A stretch of 64,000 nucleotides of DNA from Pseudacidovorax sp. RU35E (lineage in GTDB: Bacteria; Pseudomonadota; Gammaproteobacteria; Burkholderiales; Burkholderiaceae_C), in contig NZ_FTMY01000005.1 of NCBI RefSeq assembly GCF_900156165.1, positions 310,001-374,000 on the forward strand, given 5' to 3'. The notes under the pieces were generated by a model, which ran no database searches, was not told where the DNA came from, and was given only the letters and a program-made list of their open reading frames with translations. Positions 43,336 through 51,592 of the stretch are shown here, one piece after another. Position numbers and translations under genes: made by a program. The stretch's first letter is position 1. Each line of letters begins with the position of its first letter.

Positions 43336-44142
43336 TCAGAGCTCGCCCGGCGGCAGGGCGGCCAGCGCAGCCCGGCAGTTGCCGGCGATCAGTTCCTGCC
43401 GCTGGCGCGGCATGCGCTCCAGCGTGGAGGCGACGCTGATGCCCGCCACCGCCTCGCCGCGCGCGTTGCGCACCGCCATGCCCACGGCCAGCACATTGCG
43501 CGTGGCATGGTTGCCGATGACCGACCAGCCGCGCTCGCGCGTGGCCCGCACCAGGATGCGCAGCCGCTCGGGCGTCATGCCGCCGTAGCGCGGCAGCTGC
43601 GCGGCATTGGCGGCGATCACCTCGTCCACCTGCGCATCGGGCAGGGCGGCCAGCAACGCCAGCCCGGCTGCGCCCACGCCCAGCGGCTGGCGCGTGCCCA
43701 CCTGGATCACCAGCACCTGCACCGGGTGCGTGCCCACCTGCCGCGCGATGCAGTGCGAGGCCGCGCCCTCGCGCACGATGGCGAAGGCCGCATCGCCGCA
43801 GGCGCGGCTCACGCGTTCGAGCACCGGCTGCAGCTGCACCGCCATGTTGGGCTGGCGGACGGCGGGCTGCAGCGCGCCCCAGCGCGGGCCCGGCACGTAG
43901 AGGAAGCGGCCGCGCTGCGCCACATGGCCGCCTTCCTTCAGCGTGGCCAGCAGCCGGTAGACCGGCGCCCGCTCCAGGCCGGTGGCGCGGCACAGGTCGA
44001 CCACCCGCAGGCCCTCGGGCCGGGCCATCACCGCGTCCAGGATCTGCAGGCCGCGGCGCAGGGTGCGGCTGCCGGGGTCTTCCGTGGCCTCGGCGGGATC
44101 GTCCGGCTGCCGGACGTTTTCGTTCGTGTTTCGGGAGGTCAT
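43336..44142 (-). CDS. IclR-family transcriptional regulator
   Basis: This regulator of about 268 residues has a winged helix-turn-helix (SRTLRRGLQILDAVMARPEG, VVDLCRATGLERAPVYRLLA) and an IclR effector domain with VGTRQPLGVGAAGLALLAAL and NARGEAVAGISVASTLERMP. The start is uncertain: ATG 44142 (MTSRNTNE) has GGAG too close to the codon, and ATG 44160 is an alternative. It is divergent from the Bug receptor, CoA ligase and citryl-CoA lyase genes, which it probably controls in response to an acid metabolite. Confidence 0.9.
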   Translation of the reverse strand: MTSRNTNENVRQPDDPAEATEDPGSRTLRRGLQILDAVMARPEGLRVVDLCRATGLERAPVYRLLATLKEGGHVAQRGRFLYVPGPRWGALQPAVRQPNMAVQLQPVLERVSRACGDAAFAIVREGAASHCIARQVGTHPVQVLVIQVGTRQPLGVGAAGLALLAALPDAQVDEVIAANAAQLPRYGGMTPERLRILVRATRERGWSVIGNHATRNVLAVGMAVRNARGEAVAGISVASTLERMPRQRQELIAGNCRAALAALPPGEL

Positions 44143-44237
44143 CTCCAAGAATCCGCCCATCCAGAAGCCTGCAGTGTGCCGCGCCCCATGCGCCGCGCCC
44201 GCAGGCCTGGGCATTCGAACATCACGGAGACACCTAC

Positions 44238-45275
44238 ATGCCTGCCTTTCCTTTCCGCACCTCGGCCGTGCCTGCGCTGCGCCCGCAGCGTGCGGGTCGC
44301 CGCTTCTTCAGCATGGCCGCGCTGGCCGTCGCCGTGGCGATGGGCGCGTCGGCGCTGCCCGCCGCCGCCCAGCCGGAGGCCTGGCCCAGCCGGCCGATCC
44401 GCCTCGTCGTGGGCTATGCGGCCGGCGGCGCCACCGACGTGGTGGCACGCCTGGTGGCCGTGAAGATGGGCGAGCAGCTGGGCCAGCCCATGCTGGTGGA
44501 CAACCGCGCTGGCGCCAACAGCAACCTGGGCGCCGAGATCGTGGCCCGCGCCGCGCCCGACGGCTACACGCTCTACGTCTACACCATCGCCAACACCATC
44601 AACGCCTCGCTCTATCCCAGGCTGGGTTACGACCCCGTGAAGGACTTCGAGCTGGCGGGCCTGATGGCCAAGATCCCCAACATCCTGGTGGTCAATCCCA
44701 AGCTGCCGATCCGCTCGGTGGCCGACTACGTGCGTCAGGCCAAGGCGTCGAAGGAGGGCCTCACCTTCGCCTCGTCCGGTGCCGGCTCGTCCATCCACCT
44801 GTCGGGCGAGATGTTCAAGATGCAGTCGGGTCTCAACATGCTGCACGTGCCCTACAAGGGCAGCGCGCCGGCCATCACCGACCTGATGGGCGGCCAGGTC
44901 GACTCGATGTTTGACAACGCGCCCTCGTCGCTGCCGCATGTGCAGGCCGGCAAGCTGCGCGCCATCGCGGTCACCAGCGCCCAGCGCCTGCCGCAACTGC
45001 CCGACGTGCCCACGCTGGCCGAGTCGGGCTACGCGGGCTTCGACGTGCAGTCCTGGTTCGCCCTGGCTGCGCCGGCCGGCACGCCGCGGCCGGTGATCGA
45101 CCGGCTCAATGCCGCCCTGGCCAAGGTGCTGGCCGCGCCCGACGTGCGCCAGCGGCTGCAGGACCTGGCGGCCACGCCCGCCGGCGGCACCCCCGAGCAG
45201 GCGCGCGCCTTCGCCGCCTCCGAGATCCAGCGCTGGCGCGAGGTCGTCAAGGCCTCGGGCGCCAGCGCCCAGTAA
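44238..45275 (+). CDS. Bug/TctC-family periplasmic tricarboxylate receptor
   Basis: The 345-residue receptor has a signal peptide (through ALPAAAQ) and the Bug fold: WPSRPIRLVVGYAAGGATDV, ARLVAVKMGEQLGQPMLVDN, RAGANSNLGAEIVARAAPDG and LNMLHVPYKGSAPAITDLMG. Bug proteins bind citrate, other carboxylates or amides and can work with tripartite TctAB transporters. No tctA/tctB genes are adjacent. It is the first gene in the module with a CoA ligase and a citryl-CoA lyase-like protein, which argues for a citrate-like ligand. Confidence 0.92.
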   Translation: MPAFPFRTSAVPALRPQRAGRRFFSMAALAVAVAMGASALPAAAQPEAWPSRPIRLVVGYAAGGATDVVARLVAVKMGEQLGQPMLVDNRAGANSNLGAEIVARAAPDGYTLYVYTIANTINASLYPRLGYDPVKDFELAGLMAKIPNILVVNPKLPIRSVADYVRQAKASKEGLTFASSGAGSSIHLSGEMFKMQSGLNMLHVPYKGSAPAITDLMGGQVDSMFDNAPSSLPHVQAGKLRAIAVTSAQRLPQLPDVPTLAESGYAGFDVQSWFALAAPAGTPRPVIDRLNAALAKVLAAPDVRQRLQDLAATPAGGTPEQARAFAASEIQRWREVVKASGASAQ

Positions 45276-45348
45276 GCGCAGGTGCGGCGCGCGCACCCCG
45301 CCGCCGCGCCCTGCATCACGCCCGAGCGGGCCGCTTTCCTTCCTGACC

Positions 45349-46863
45349 ATGTACCCCATCGACTTCTTCTGGCGGGCCGCCCAGCGCTGGCCCGCGCGCA
45401 TCGCCATCGACGCGCCCGAGGGCCTCGTGCGCTACGACGCGCTGGCCGCCCGCGTCGCCGCCCTGGCCGCCGGCCTGATGGCGCTGGACCCGGCGCCCCA
45501 GAGCCGCGTCGGCCTCTGCGCCGCCAACAGCGCGGACCACATCGCCGCGCTGCTGGCCGTGCTGGCCTGCGGCAAGGTGTGGGTGCCGCTCAACCCCAAG
45601 AGCACGCGGCCGGAGATCCGGCGCATCGTGGACGCGACCAAGCCCTCCATCCTGGTGCTGGACGAGGCCCATGCCGAGCTGCTGGACGGCGCGCCGGGTG
45701 CCCGCGTGCTGACGGGCGATGCGGTGCCGCCCGCCAGCGCCACGACGCTGCGGGCGCTGGAACAGGCCCATGCGGGCGCGCTGCCGCCGCGCCTGGCGCT
45801 GCCGGCCGACGCCACGCAGGCCATCAAGTTCACCGGCGGCACCACCGGCCTGCCCAAGGGCGTGATGCAGCCCTACCGCGCCTGGATGGCCACCATCGCC
45901 AACCAGATCCAGGCCTGGGGCTTCGACGAGCACGAGCGCTACGTGGTGGCCGCGCCCATCACCCACGGCACCTCGACCTACCTGCTGCCCATCCTGGCGC
46001 AGGGCGGCTGCCATGTGCTGCTGGCGGGCGCCGGTGCCGAGGCCGTGCGCACCGCCTTCCGCGAGCGCGGCGGCACTGTCTGCTTCATGCCGCCCACGCT
46101 CGTCTACATGCTGATGGCGCTGCCGGATGCGAGCCGCGAGGACTTCCCGCAGCTGCGCCGCCTGATCTACGGCGGCGCGCCCATGCCGCCCGAGAAGATC
46201 CGCCAGGTGCGCGACTTCTTCGGCCCGGTGCTGGGCACCACCTACGGCCAGACCGAGGCGCCGCAGATCCTCACCGTGATGCGGCCCGAGGACTTCGACG
46301 ACCCGCGCAACTGGCCCGCCGTCGGCCGCACCACCTGGTTCAGCGACGTGGCCATCATGGCGCCCGATGGTCGCCTGCTGCCGCCCGGCGAGGTGGGCGA
46401 GGTGGTGGCCCGCGGCGACCTGCTGATGACCGGCTACTGGCGCCTGCCCGAGAAGACCGACGAGACGCTGGTGGGCGGCTGGCTGCACACCGGCGACCGC
46501 GGGCTGATCGACGAGCGCGGCTACCTCTTCCTCAAGGACCGGCTCAAGGACATGGTCATCACCGGCGGCTTCAACGTCTACCCGGTGGACGTGGAGAACG
46601 CCCTGGGCCAGCACCCGGCCGTGCACGAATGCGCCGTGTTCGGCCTGCCCGACGACAAGTGGGGCGAGACGGTGCAGGCCGGGGTGCAACTGCGCCCCGG
46701 CGCCGACGTGGGCGAGGCCGAGCTGATCGCCTTCGTGCGCGAGCGCCTGGGGCCGGTGCAGACGCCCAAGCGCATCCACTTCCATGCCAGCCTGCCGCGC
46801 TCGCCGGTGGGCAAGGTGCTCAAGAACGCGGTGCGCGACGCCGCCCTGGCCGCCACCGCCTGA
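45349..46863 (+). CDS. AMP-forming CoA ligase (fatty-acyl/aryl-CoA synthetase-like)
   Basis: A 504-residue ANL-family ligase. The P-loop is AIKFTGGTTGLPKGVMQPYR, then TTYGQTEAPQILTVM, GWLHTGDRGLIDERGYLFLK and the hinge DRLKDMVITGGFNVYPVDVE. The catalytic Lys is in SPVGKVLKNAVRDA. Homologues are annotated as long-chain or benzoate-like CoA ligases. Its position directly before a citryl-CoA lyase-like gene suggests a polycarboxylic acid substrate, which is unusual for this family. The spacing to the next gene is 19 bp. Confidence 0.9.
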   Translation: MYPIDFFWRAAQRWPARIAIDAPEGLVRYDALAARVAALAAGLMALDPAPQSRVGLCAANSADHIAALLAVLACGKVWVPLNPKSTRPEIRRIVDATKPSILVLDEAHAELLDGAPGARVLTGDAVPPASATTLRALEQAHAGALPPRLALPADATQAIKFTGGTTGLPKGVMQPYRAWMATIANQIQAWGFDEHERYVVAAPITHGTSTYLLPILAQGGCHVLLAGAGAEAVRTAFRERGGTVCFMPPTLVYMLMALPDASREDFPQLRRLIYGGAPMPPEKIRQVRDFFGPVLGTTYGQTEAPQILTVMRPEDFDDPRNWPAVGRTTWFSDVAIMAPDGRLLPPGEVGEVVARGDLLMTGYWRLPEKTDETLVGGWLHTGDRGLIDERGYLFLKDRLKDMVITGGFNVYPVDVENALGQHPAVHECAVFGLPDDKWGETVQAGVQLRPGADVGEAELIAFVRERLGPVQTPKRIHFHASLPRSPVGKVLKNAVRDAALAATA

Positions 46864-46882
46864 CCTTCGAACGGAGACACCG

Positions 46883-47659
46883 ATGACCGACAAGAACGCC
46901 ACCCCCGTCACCCGCCTGTGCACCCACACCCTCACCAGCCTGCACTACCGCGACGCGGACCTGGTGCAGGACCTGATGGGCCAGAAGACCTTCACCGAGG
47001 TGATGCTGATGCAGATCCTCGGCCGCACGCCGCGCCCGGTGGACATGCGCATCACCGACGTGGTGCTGATCGTGCTGATGGAGCACGGCCTCACGCCCAG
47101 CGCCATCGCCACGCGGCTGATCTACATGAGCGCGCCCGAGAACCTGCAGGGCGCCGTCAGCGCCGGCCTGCTGGCGGTGGGCAGCTCCTTCGTGGGCACC
47201 ATGGAGAACTGCTCGCGCCTGCTCGACCGCATCATGGCGGCGGACGATCCACAGGCCGAGGCCGCCGCCATCGCGCAGCACCACAAGGCGCAGAAGAGTG
47301 CGGTGCCCGGCTTCGGCCACCACCTGCACAAGCCGGTGGACCCGCGCGCCTACAAGCTGCTGGAACTCGGCCGCGCCGAGCCTGAATTGGCCGGCCGCCA
47401 CATCCAGGCGCTGGAGCTGTTGTCCTCCGCCGTCGATGCCGCCGCGGGCCGGCCGATCACCATCAACGCCACGGGCGCGGTGGCCGCGCTGCTGGGCGAG
47501 ATCGGCGTGCCCACGGGCGTGATGCGCGGCTTTGCCGTCATCTCCCGCGCGGCCGGGCTGGTGGCGCACATCGTCGAGGAGCAGCAGAGCCCCTCGGGCC
47601 GCTTCATCTGGGACACGGTGGAGCACGCCATTCCCTACGTGGGCGAGGGTGGGCGCTGA
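46883..47659 (+). CDS. Citryl-CoA lyase-like (citrate synthase-fold) protein
   Basis: The 258-residue protein is a short citrate synthase-like domain, about the size of citryl-CoA lyase or the C-terminal lyase part of ATP-citrate lyase. Marks are MLIQ-like FTEVMLMQILGRTPRPVDMR, DVVLIVLMEHGLTPSAIATR, AGLLAVGSSFVGTMENCSRL and the catalytic PGFGHHLHKPVDPRAYKL. The full-length citrate synthase N-terminal region is missing, favouring cleavage of a citryl-CoA-like ester to acetyl-CoA and oxaloacetate over synthesis. GGAG precedes the ATG. It completes the receptor-ligase-lyase module. Confidence 0.85.
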   Translation: MTDKNATPVTRLCTHTLTSLHYRDADLVQDLMGQKTFTEVMLMQILGRTPRPVDMRITDVVLIVLMEHGLTPSAIATRLIYMSAPENLQGAVSAGLLAVGSSFVGTMENCSRLLDRIMAADDPQAEAAAIAQHHKAQKSAVPGFGHHLHKPVDPRAYKLLELGRAEPELAGRHIQALELLSSAVDAAAGRPITINATGAVAALLGEIGVPTGVMRGFAVISRAAGLVAHIVEEQQSPSGRFIWDTVEHAIPYVGEGGR

Positions 47660-47677
47660 GCGGCCCCGGCGTCGTCC

Positions 47678-48523
47678 TCAGGGTCTGGCCGGCGCAGCGG
47701 GCTTGCGCAGCTCGGCGCAGTAGTCCTTGGGCGGCACGGCGGGCGTGGCCCACAGGGCGTCGAAGCGCTGGCGCTCGGCACCCGCGCCGCCAGCGGCCAT
47801 GCGCACGCTGCGGACTTTCATGTCGGTGGGCAGGTGCTGGGGAACACCCAGCGCCGGGTCGGCATGGCCGGCGCCGGTGACGAGCAGCACCACCCGGCCC
47901 GGCCCGGCGGCTTGTGCGGCCTGCGCCACGGTGCGCGCCATCTCGCGGTCGCGCGCGACCTGGATGCGGGTCATGGGTTGCATCTGTGAGTCGGGCAGCA
48001 GGCCGCAGTGACCGTCTCGAACGGCGGCCACCTGGGCCTGCCAAGCGGGCGGCGGCAGCTGGGCGTCGAGCGAGACGTCGGCCATCGCATCCCTCATGCG
48101 GGCGCGGGGGAGGTTGGCGCCAAGCACCGGCACGCCCGCGCCCACGGCGGCCATCACCACGGGGCCGTAGGCAGACCAGGGCCATGCGCGTTCGTTCCAG
48201 GCCAGGGCGGCGCTGGCCTGCCCCTCGGTGGCGGTCGGCGGCAGCGCGGCGGTGCTGCGGCCGCTGTCGGCCATCTCCAGTGCGACGGCGGCCAGGCGCT
48301 GGCGGGCGGCGAGCTGCTGCACCGTCTCGCGCTCCAGCGCGTGGTGGGCGTCGACATCGTGCTGCTCGCCGAGGATCAGCACCTGCGTGGGCAGCAGGGC
48401 ATCCAGGCGGCGGGAGAGCGGGGCGTCGGGCGCGTCCGCCGCAGTGCCGGCGCAGCCCGCGACCAGCGCGGCCGCCATCGACAGCGCCGCACAGCGGCAG
48501 AGCAGGGGCAGGGGAGACATCAT
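47678..48523 (-). CDS. ChaN-family haem/iron-regulated lipoprotein
   Basis: A 281-residue lipoprotein with a signal peptide ending at lipobox VAGC. The ChaN-like domain begins VLILGEQHDVDAHHALERET, and VALEMADSGRSTAALPPTAT and RVVLLVTGAGHADPALGVPQ follow. Homologues bind haem or are linked to iron and erythromycin esterase-like folds. Two adjacent ATG codons (48523, 48520) begin it. It is convergent with the citryl-CoA lyase-like gene and divergent from the AbrB-family gene. Confidence 0.82.
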   Translation of the reverse strand: MMSPLPLLCRCAALSMAAALVAGCAGTAADAPDAPLSRRLDALLPTQVLILGEQHDVDAHHALERETVQQLAARQRLAAVALEMADSGRSTAALPPTATEGQASAALAWNERAWPWSAYGPVVMAAVGAGVPVLGANLPRARMRDAMADVSLDAQLPPPAWQAQVAAVRDGHCGLLPDSQMQPMTRIQVARDREMARTVAQAAQAAGPGRVVLLVTGAGHADPALGVPQHLPTDMKVRSVRMAAGGAGAERQRFDALWATPAVPPKDYCAELRKPAAPARP

Positions 48524-48607
48524 GCCGCGGATACTAGGCGCGCCGCCGGCGGCCTGCCTGTCCGCGCGATTCGCTTCTTCCGCGTCTTCTTCCGTTCTTC
48601 GCCCCCC

Positions 48608-49696
48608 GTGCCGTCTTCCGCTGCCGCCGTCCGGCGTCCCCCTCCCTATGTCCTGCGCGTGCTGGGCACGTTGCTGCTGGCCCTGGCAGCCGCGGGGCTG
48701 TGCCTTCTGCTGCACACGCCCTTGCCCTGGATGATCGGGCCCATTCTGGCCGTGTCGCTGGCCTCGGTGGCCGGCTTGCCGACCGCGAGCTGGGCGCCGC
48801 TGCGCAACGGCGGCCAGTGGACCATCGGCGCGGCGCTGGGCCTGTACTTCACGCCCGAGGTGACGGCGCTGGTGGCCAGTCTCTGGTGGGCCATCGCCCT
48901 GGCCATCGCCTGGGCCCTGGCGCTCGGGACGGGGTTCGGCCTCTGCCTGGACCGGCTCCATGCGCGCCACATGCCCCAGCTGCCGCCGCGGACGCTGAGA
49001 GCCACCACTTACTTTGCAGGCGCCATCGGTGGCGCTTCAGAGATGACATTGCTGTCCGAGCGGGCCGGCGCGCGCACCGATCTGGTGGCCGCCGCCCACA
49101 GCCTGCGGCTGGTGATCGTGACGGTCAGCATTCCCTTCGGCCTGCAATGGGCGGGCCTGCATGGGCTGGACAGCGTGCCCGCCGCGTTGCGCGAGGTGCG
49201 CTGGGGCGGCTTCGCGCTGATGGCGGTGGCCACCGCCGCGGGGGCCTGGCTGATGCGGCGGCTGGGCAGAGCCAACCCCTGGTTCCTGGGACCGCTGCTG
49301 GTCACGGCGGGCATCTCGATGAACGGGATCACGCCCTCCGCTGTGCCGCAGTGGCTGTCGAATGCGGCGCAGCTGGTGATCGCCGTGAGCCTGGGCGTGC
49401 GCTTCTCGCGCGAGTTCGTGCACACGGCGCCGCGCTGGTTGGCCTCGGTGGCGGTGGGCACCGTGGCCATGATCGGCGCCTGCGCCCTGTTTGCGGAGGT
49501 GCTGGCCTGGGCCACCGGCCTGCGCTGGACCACGCTGCTGCTGGGCACTTCGCCGGGCGGCATCGCGGAGATGTCGATCACGGCCAAGGTGCTGCAGCTG
49601 GGCGTGCCGGTGGTGACGGCCTTCCAGGTCTGCCGGCTGGTGGCCGTGCTACTCCTGACCGGACCGCTGTTCGAGCGGCTCTACAGGCGGCGCTGA
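48608..49696 (+). CDS. AbrB-family membrane transporter (DUF1063-like)
   Basis: The 362-residue inner-membrane protein has about ten hydrophobic segments in two repeats, each with the family GxxxG-rich core: LPWMIGPILAVSLASVAGLP and, in the second half, NPWFLGPLLVTAGISMNG. FAGAIGGASEMTLLSERAGA and LGTSPGGIAEMSITAKVL are the paired hallmark motifs. Members are annotated as AbrB/'ammonia monooxygenase' proteins, with unproved transport roles. A GTG at 48608 is the likely start. It is monocistronic and ends before a bidirectional terminator. Confidence 0.85.
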   Translation: MPSSAAAVRRPPPYVLRVLGTLLLALAAAGLCLLLHTPLPWMIGPILAVSLASVAGLPTASWAPLRNGGQWTIGAALGLYFTPEVTALVASLWWAIALAIAWALALGTGFGLCLDRLHARHMPQLPPRTLRATTYFAGAIGGASEMTLLSERAGARTDLVAAAHSLRLVIVTVSIPFGLQWAGLHGLDSVPAALREVRWGGFALMAVATAAGAWLMRRLGRANPWFLGPLLVTAGISMNGITPSAVPQWLSNAAQLVIAVSLGVRFSREFVHTAPRWLASVAVGTVAMIGACALFAEVLAWATGLRWTTLLLGTSPGGIAEMSITAKVLQLGVPVVTAFQVCRLVAVLLLTGPLFERLYRRR

Positions 49697-49714
49697 GGCC
49701 GAAGCCGGAAAAGC

Positions 49715-49741
49715 AAAAGGCCCGCGATGCGGGCCTTTGTC
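49715..49741. terminator. Bidirectional Rho-independent terminator
   Basis: AAAGGCCCGC-GAT-GCGGGCCTTT forms a perfect 10-bp stem with A/T-rich flanks on both sides. It separates the convergent AbrB-family and DUF3567 genes. Confidence 0.9.
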
Positions 49742-49789
49742 ATGCTGACGCTTCCGGCGTGAGCCGGCGGCGTTCGAAGAGGGCAAGCC

Positions 49790-50065
49790 TCAGTGCATCA
49801 GCACCGGGTTCTGCGCCAGCTCGGCATAGCCTTCGAGGGTGTCCTCCACCTCTTCCTGCGTGGGGGTGTTCTCCTGCCAGGCGGCAATCTGCTGCTGGAA
49901 CAGCTCGGCCCAGGAGCCGTCGAGGTAGACCTCCTTGCCGGAACGCTTGTCCACGATCTCGAAGCCGTCGCGCGACAGCATCGGATGGCTGCCGGCGGGG
50001 CGGCTGCCCTCCTCCGGCTGCACGTGGACGACGACGAAGCTGTCGGAGTCGTAAAGCATGTGCAT
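49790..50065 (-). CDS. DUF3567 small protein
   Basis: A 91-residue acidic soluble protein: MHMLYDSDSFVVVHVQPEEG, GFEIVDKRSGKEVYLDGSWA, ELFQQQIAAWQENTPTQEEV, EDTLEGYAELAQNP. This is the conserved DUF3567 pattern of Burkholderiales, of unknown function. The start was set at MHMLYDS, where homologues begin; ATG codons at 50098 and 50104 would add 11 or 13 residues and have no better ribosome site. It ends next to a bidirectional terminator. Confidence 0.85.
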   Translation of the reverse strand: MHMLYDSDSFVVVHVQPEEGSRPAGSHPMLSRDGFEIVDKRSGKEVYLDGSWAELFQQQIAAWQENTPTQEEVEDTLEGYAELAQNPVLMH

Positions 50066-50241
50066 GGCGGGGTGCTTCAGAGAGTCGATGAGGGACATGG
50101 TCATGTATTTAGCAATCAATGCGCCAGATTCAAGAGCTGCCGACCTCGTGTGGGCCAATGCGCCGCCCTAATGTACGCGGCGCATCGCGGGCCCGTCCGC
50201 AAAGGGTCTCCTGCAGTGCGCCGCTGTTGCGGCGGCGCATC

Positions 50242-51414
50242 TCAGCGCGCCTTGTCGGCGCTGCGCAGCTGCAGATCGGCGAAGTCGCCGTTGGCCTCGG
50301 TCTGGCGGATGCGCACCGGCAGCCAGCCGAGATCGGCGGCGAGCCAGACCTCGATCTTCTGGTCGTAATCGCGCCGGGGCATGCGCACCAGGCGGCGCGC
50401 CACATGCTCGCCGGAGGGCGTGGCGACGCGCTCGTCGCCTTCGGCGCGGAAGGTCCACACGTCGGCATCGCGCGGCCCCGCCACCTGCAGGCTGATCGTG
50501 CGGCCCGCCGTGTAGCGCGTCGGGTCGCCGCCCACCAGCGCCGTCAGCTGCATCAGGATGCTCAGCCGGTCCTGCGCGCCCGGCTGCAGCGGCACGCGGG
50601 TGTTGGCGCTGCTGAAGACGATCTCGCCGGTGTCCCGCACGAAATGCGTGGCCACCTCGCTGCGGCGGCGGTCCGAGAAGCGCTCGGGCGCGATGCCCTG
50701 CGGGCCGATGCGGCCCTCGCTGGTCTGCGCCCGGATGGTGCGGAACAGCACCTTGAGCGAGAGCCGCGCGTTGTAGCGGTCGCCGTCCTGCAGCCAGGTG
50801 AGTTCGCCGAACACGCCCGACATGGGCTGCATGCCCTGCTGGCCCGTGGCGTCGAAGTCGAGCTTCACCGAGCCCGGCAACTGCAGCGGCACCGTGGCGC
50901 CGGCCATGGGCGTGGCTTCGCCCGGGGTCGTGCCGCCGCCCGTGCCGTCGCCAGCCGCAGATGCGGCCTGGCCGCCACTCGGCGGTCCGCTGGCGTCGAC
51001 GGCGGCGGCCACGCCGGCGGGCTCGGACGCCGCGGCCTGCGGCGCGGGCGCCGAGGCGGGCGGCTGGGGCGCGGCGGCGACCTCCACCGGCGCGATGGCA
51101 GGCGCGGGTGGGTCGGGCTCGGCCTCCGGCTGGGGCGCCACCGCCGGCGCCGTGCGGTGTACCGGCGGCCGTGGCGCGGCATGTGGCGCTGCACGCGCTG
51201 GTGCAGGGGCCGCCGCCGGGGCGGGCGGCGCGATCACCACCTCGCGCGTGCTGAAGCTGTGCGCCAAGGGCAGCGGTGGCGGCTCGCTGCCCACCGGCAG
51301 CAGGCCCAGCAGCAGCACATGCGCCATGGCGACCCCCAAGGCCAGCAGCACCAGCGCGCGCCAGTGCGGGCGGCGCACCGGGGCGGCGTCAAGGGGGGCG
51401 GCGCTCGAGGTCAT
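50242..51414 (-). CDS. DUF3108-domain protein with TonB-like anchor and Pro/Ala linker
   Basis: The 390-residue protein starts with a short cytoplasmic stretch and one transmembrane helix (LVLLALGVAMAHVLLLGLLP). A long periplasmic Pro/Ala/Glu linker follows (about residues 55-165). The C-terminal domain of about 210 residues (LQLPGSVKLDFDATGQQGMQ, GELTWLQDGDRYNARLSLKV, and ALVGGDPTRYTAGRTISLQV) is DUF3108-like. The layout resembles TonB, but no TonB C-terminal motif is seen. A role in the envelope is inferred. It is divergent from the FAH-family gene. Confidence 0.83.
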   Translation of the reverse strand: MTSSAAPLDAAPVRRPHWRALVLLALGVAMAHVLLLGLLPVGSEPPPLPLAHSFSTREVVIAPPAPAAAPAPARAAPHAAPRPPVHRTAPAVAPQPEAEPDPPAPAIAPVEVAAAPQPPASAPAPQAAASEPAGVAAAVDASGPPSGGQAASAAGDGTGGGTTPGEATPMAGATVPLQLPGSVKLDFDATGQQGMQPMSGVFGELTWLQDGDRYNARLSLKVLFRTIRAQTSEGRIGPQGIAPERFSDRRRSEVATHFVRDTGEIVFSSANTRVPLQPGAQDRLSILMQLTALVGGDPTRYTAGRTISLQVAGPRDADVWTFRAEGDERVATPSGEHVARRLVRMPRRDYDQKIEVWLAADLGWLPVRIRQTEANGDFADLQLRSADKAR

Positions 51415-51592
51415 GGGCGGTGGAGACGGACAGGGGCTGGCTACACTGCCCCGTCCTGGGGAATGGCCCTCGCCGATCGCACGGCCCGTGAGCAGCAGGC
51501 ACACGGCGCGGCGATGGGAAACGGCATCCCGATGAGTTTAGTCAGCGCGTGCGGCCGCCCACCGGTCACATGCCGCAGCCCCTTCACGCCTC

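Noticed and set aside
51120..51260. TonB protein suggested by the anchor and Pro-rich linker of the DUF3108 protein
   Set aside because: The C-terminal domain lacks the TonB YP-containing motif and matches a DUF3108-type domain instead.
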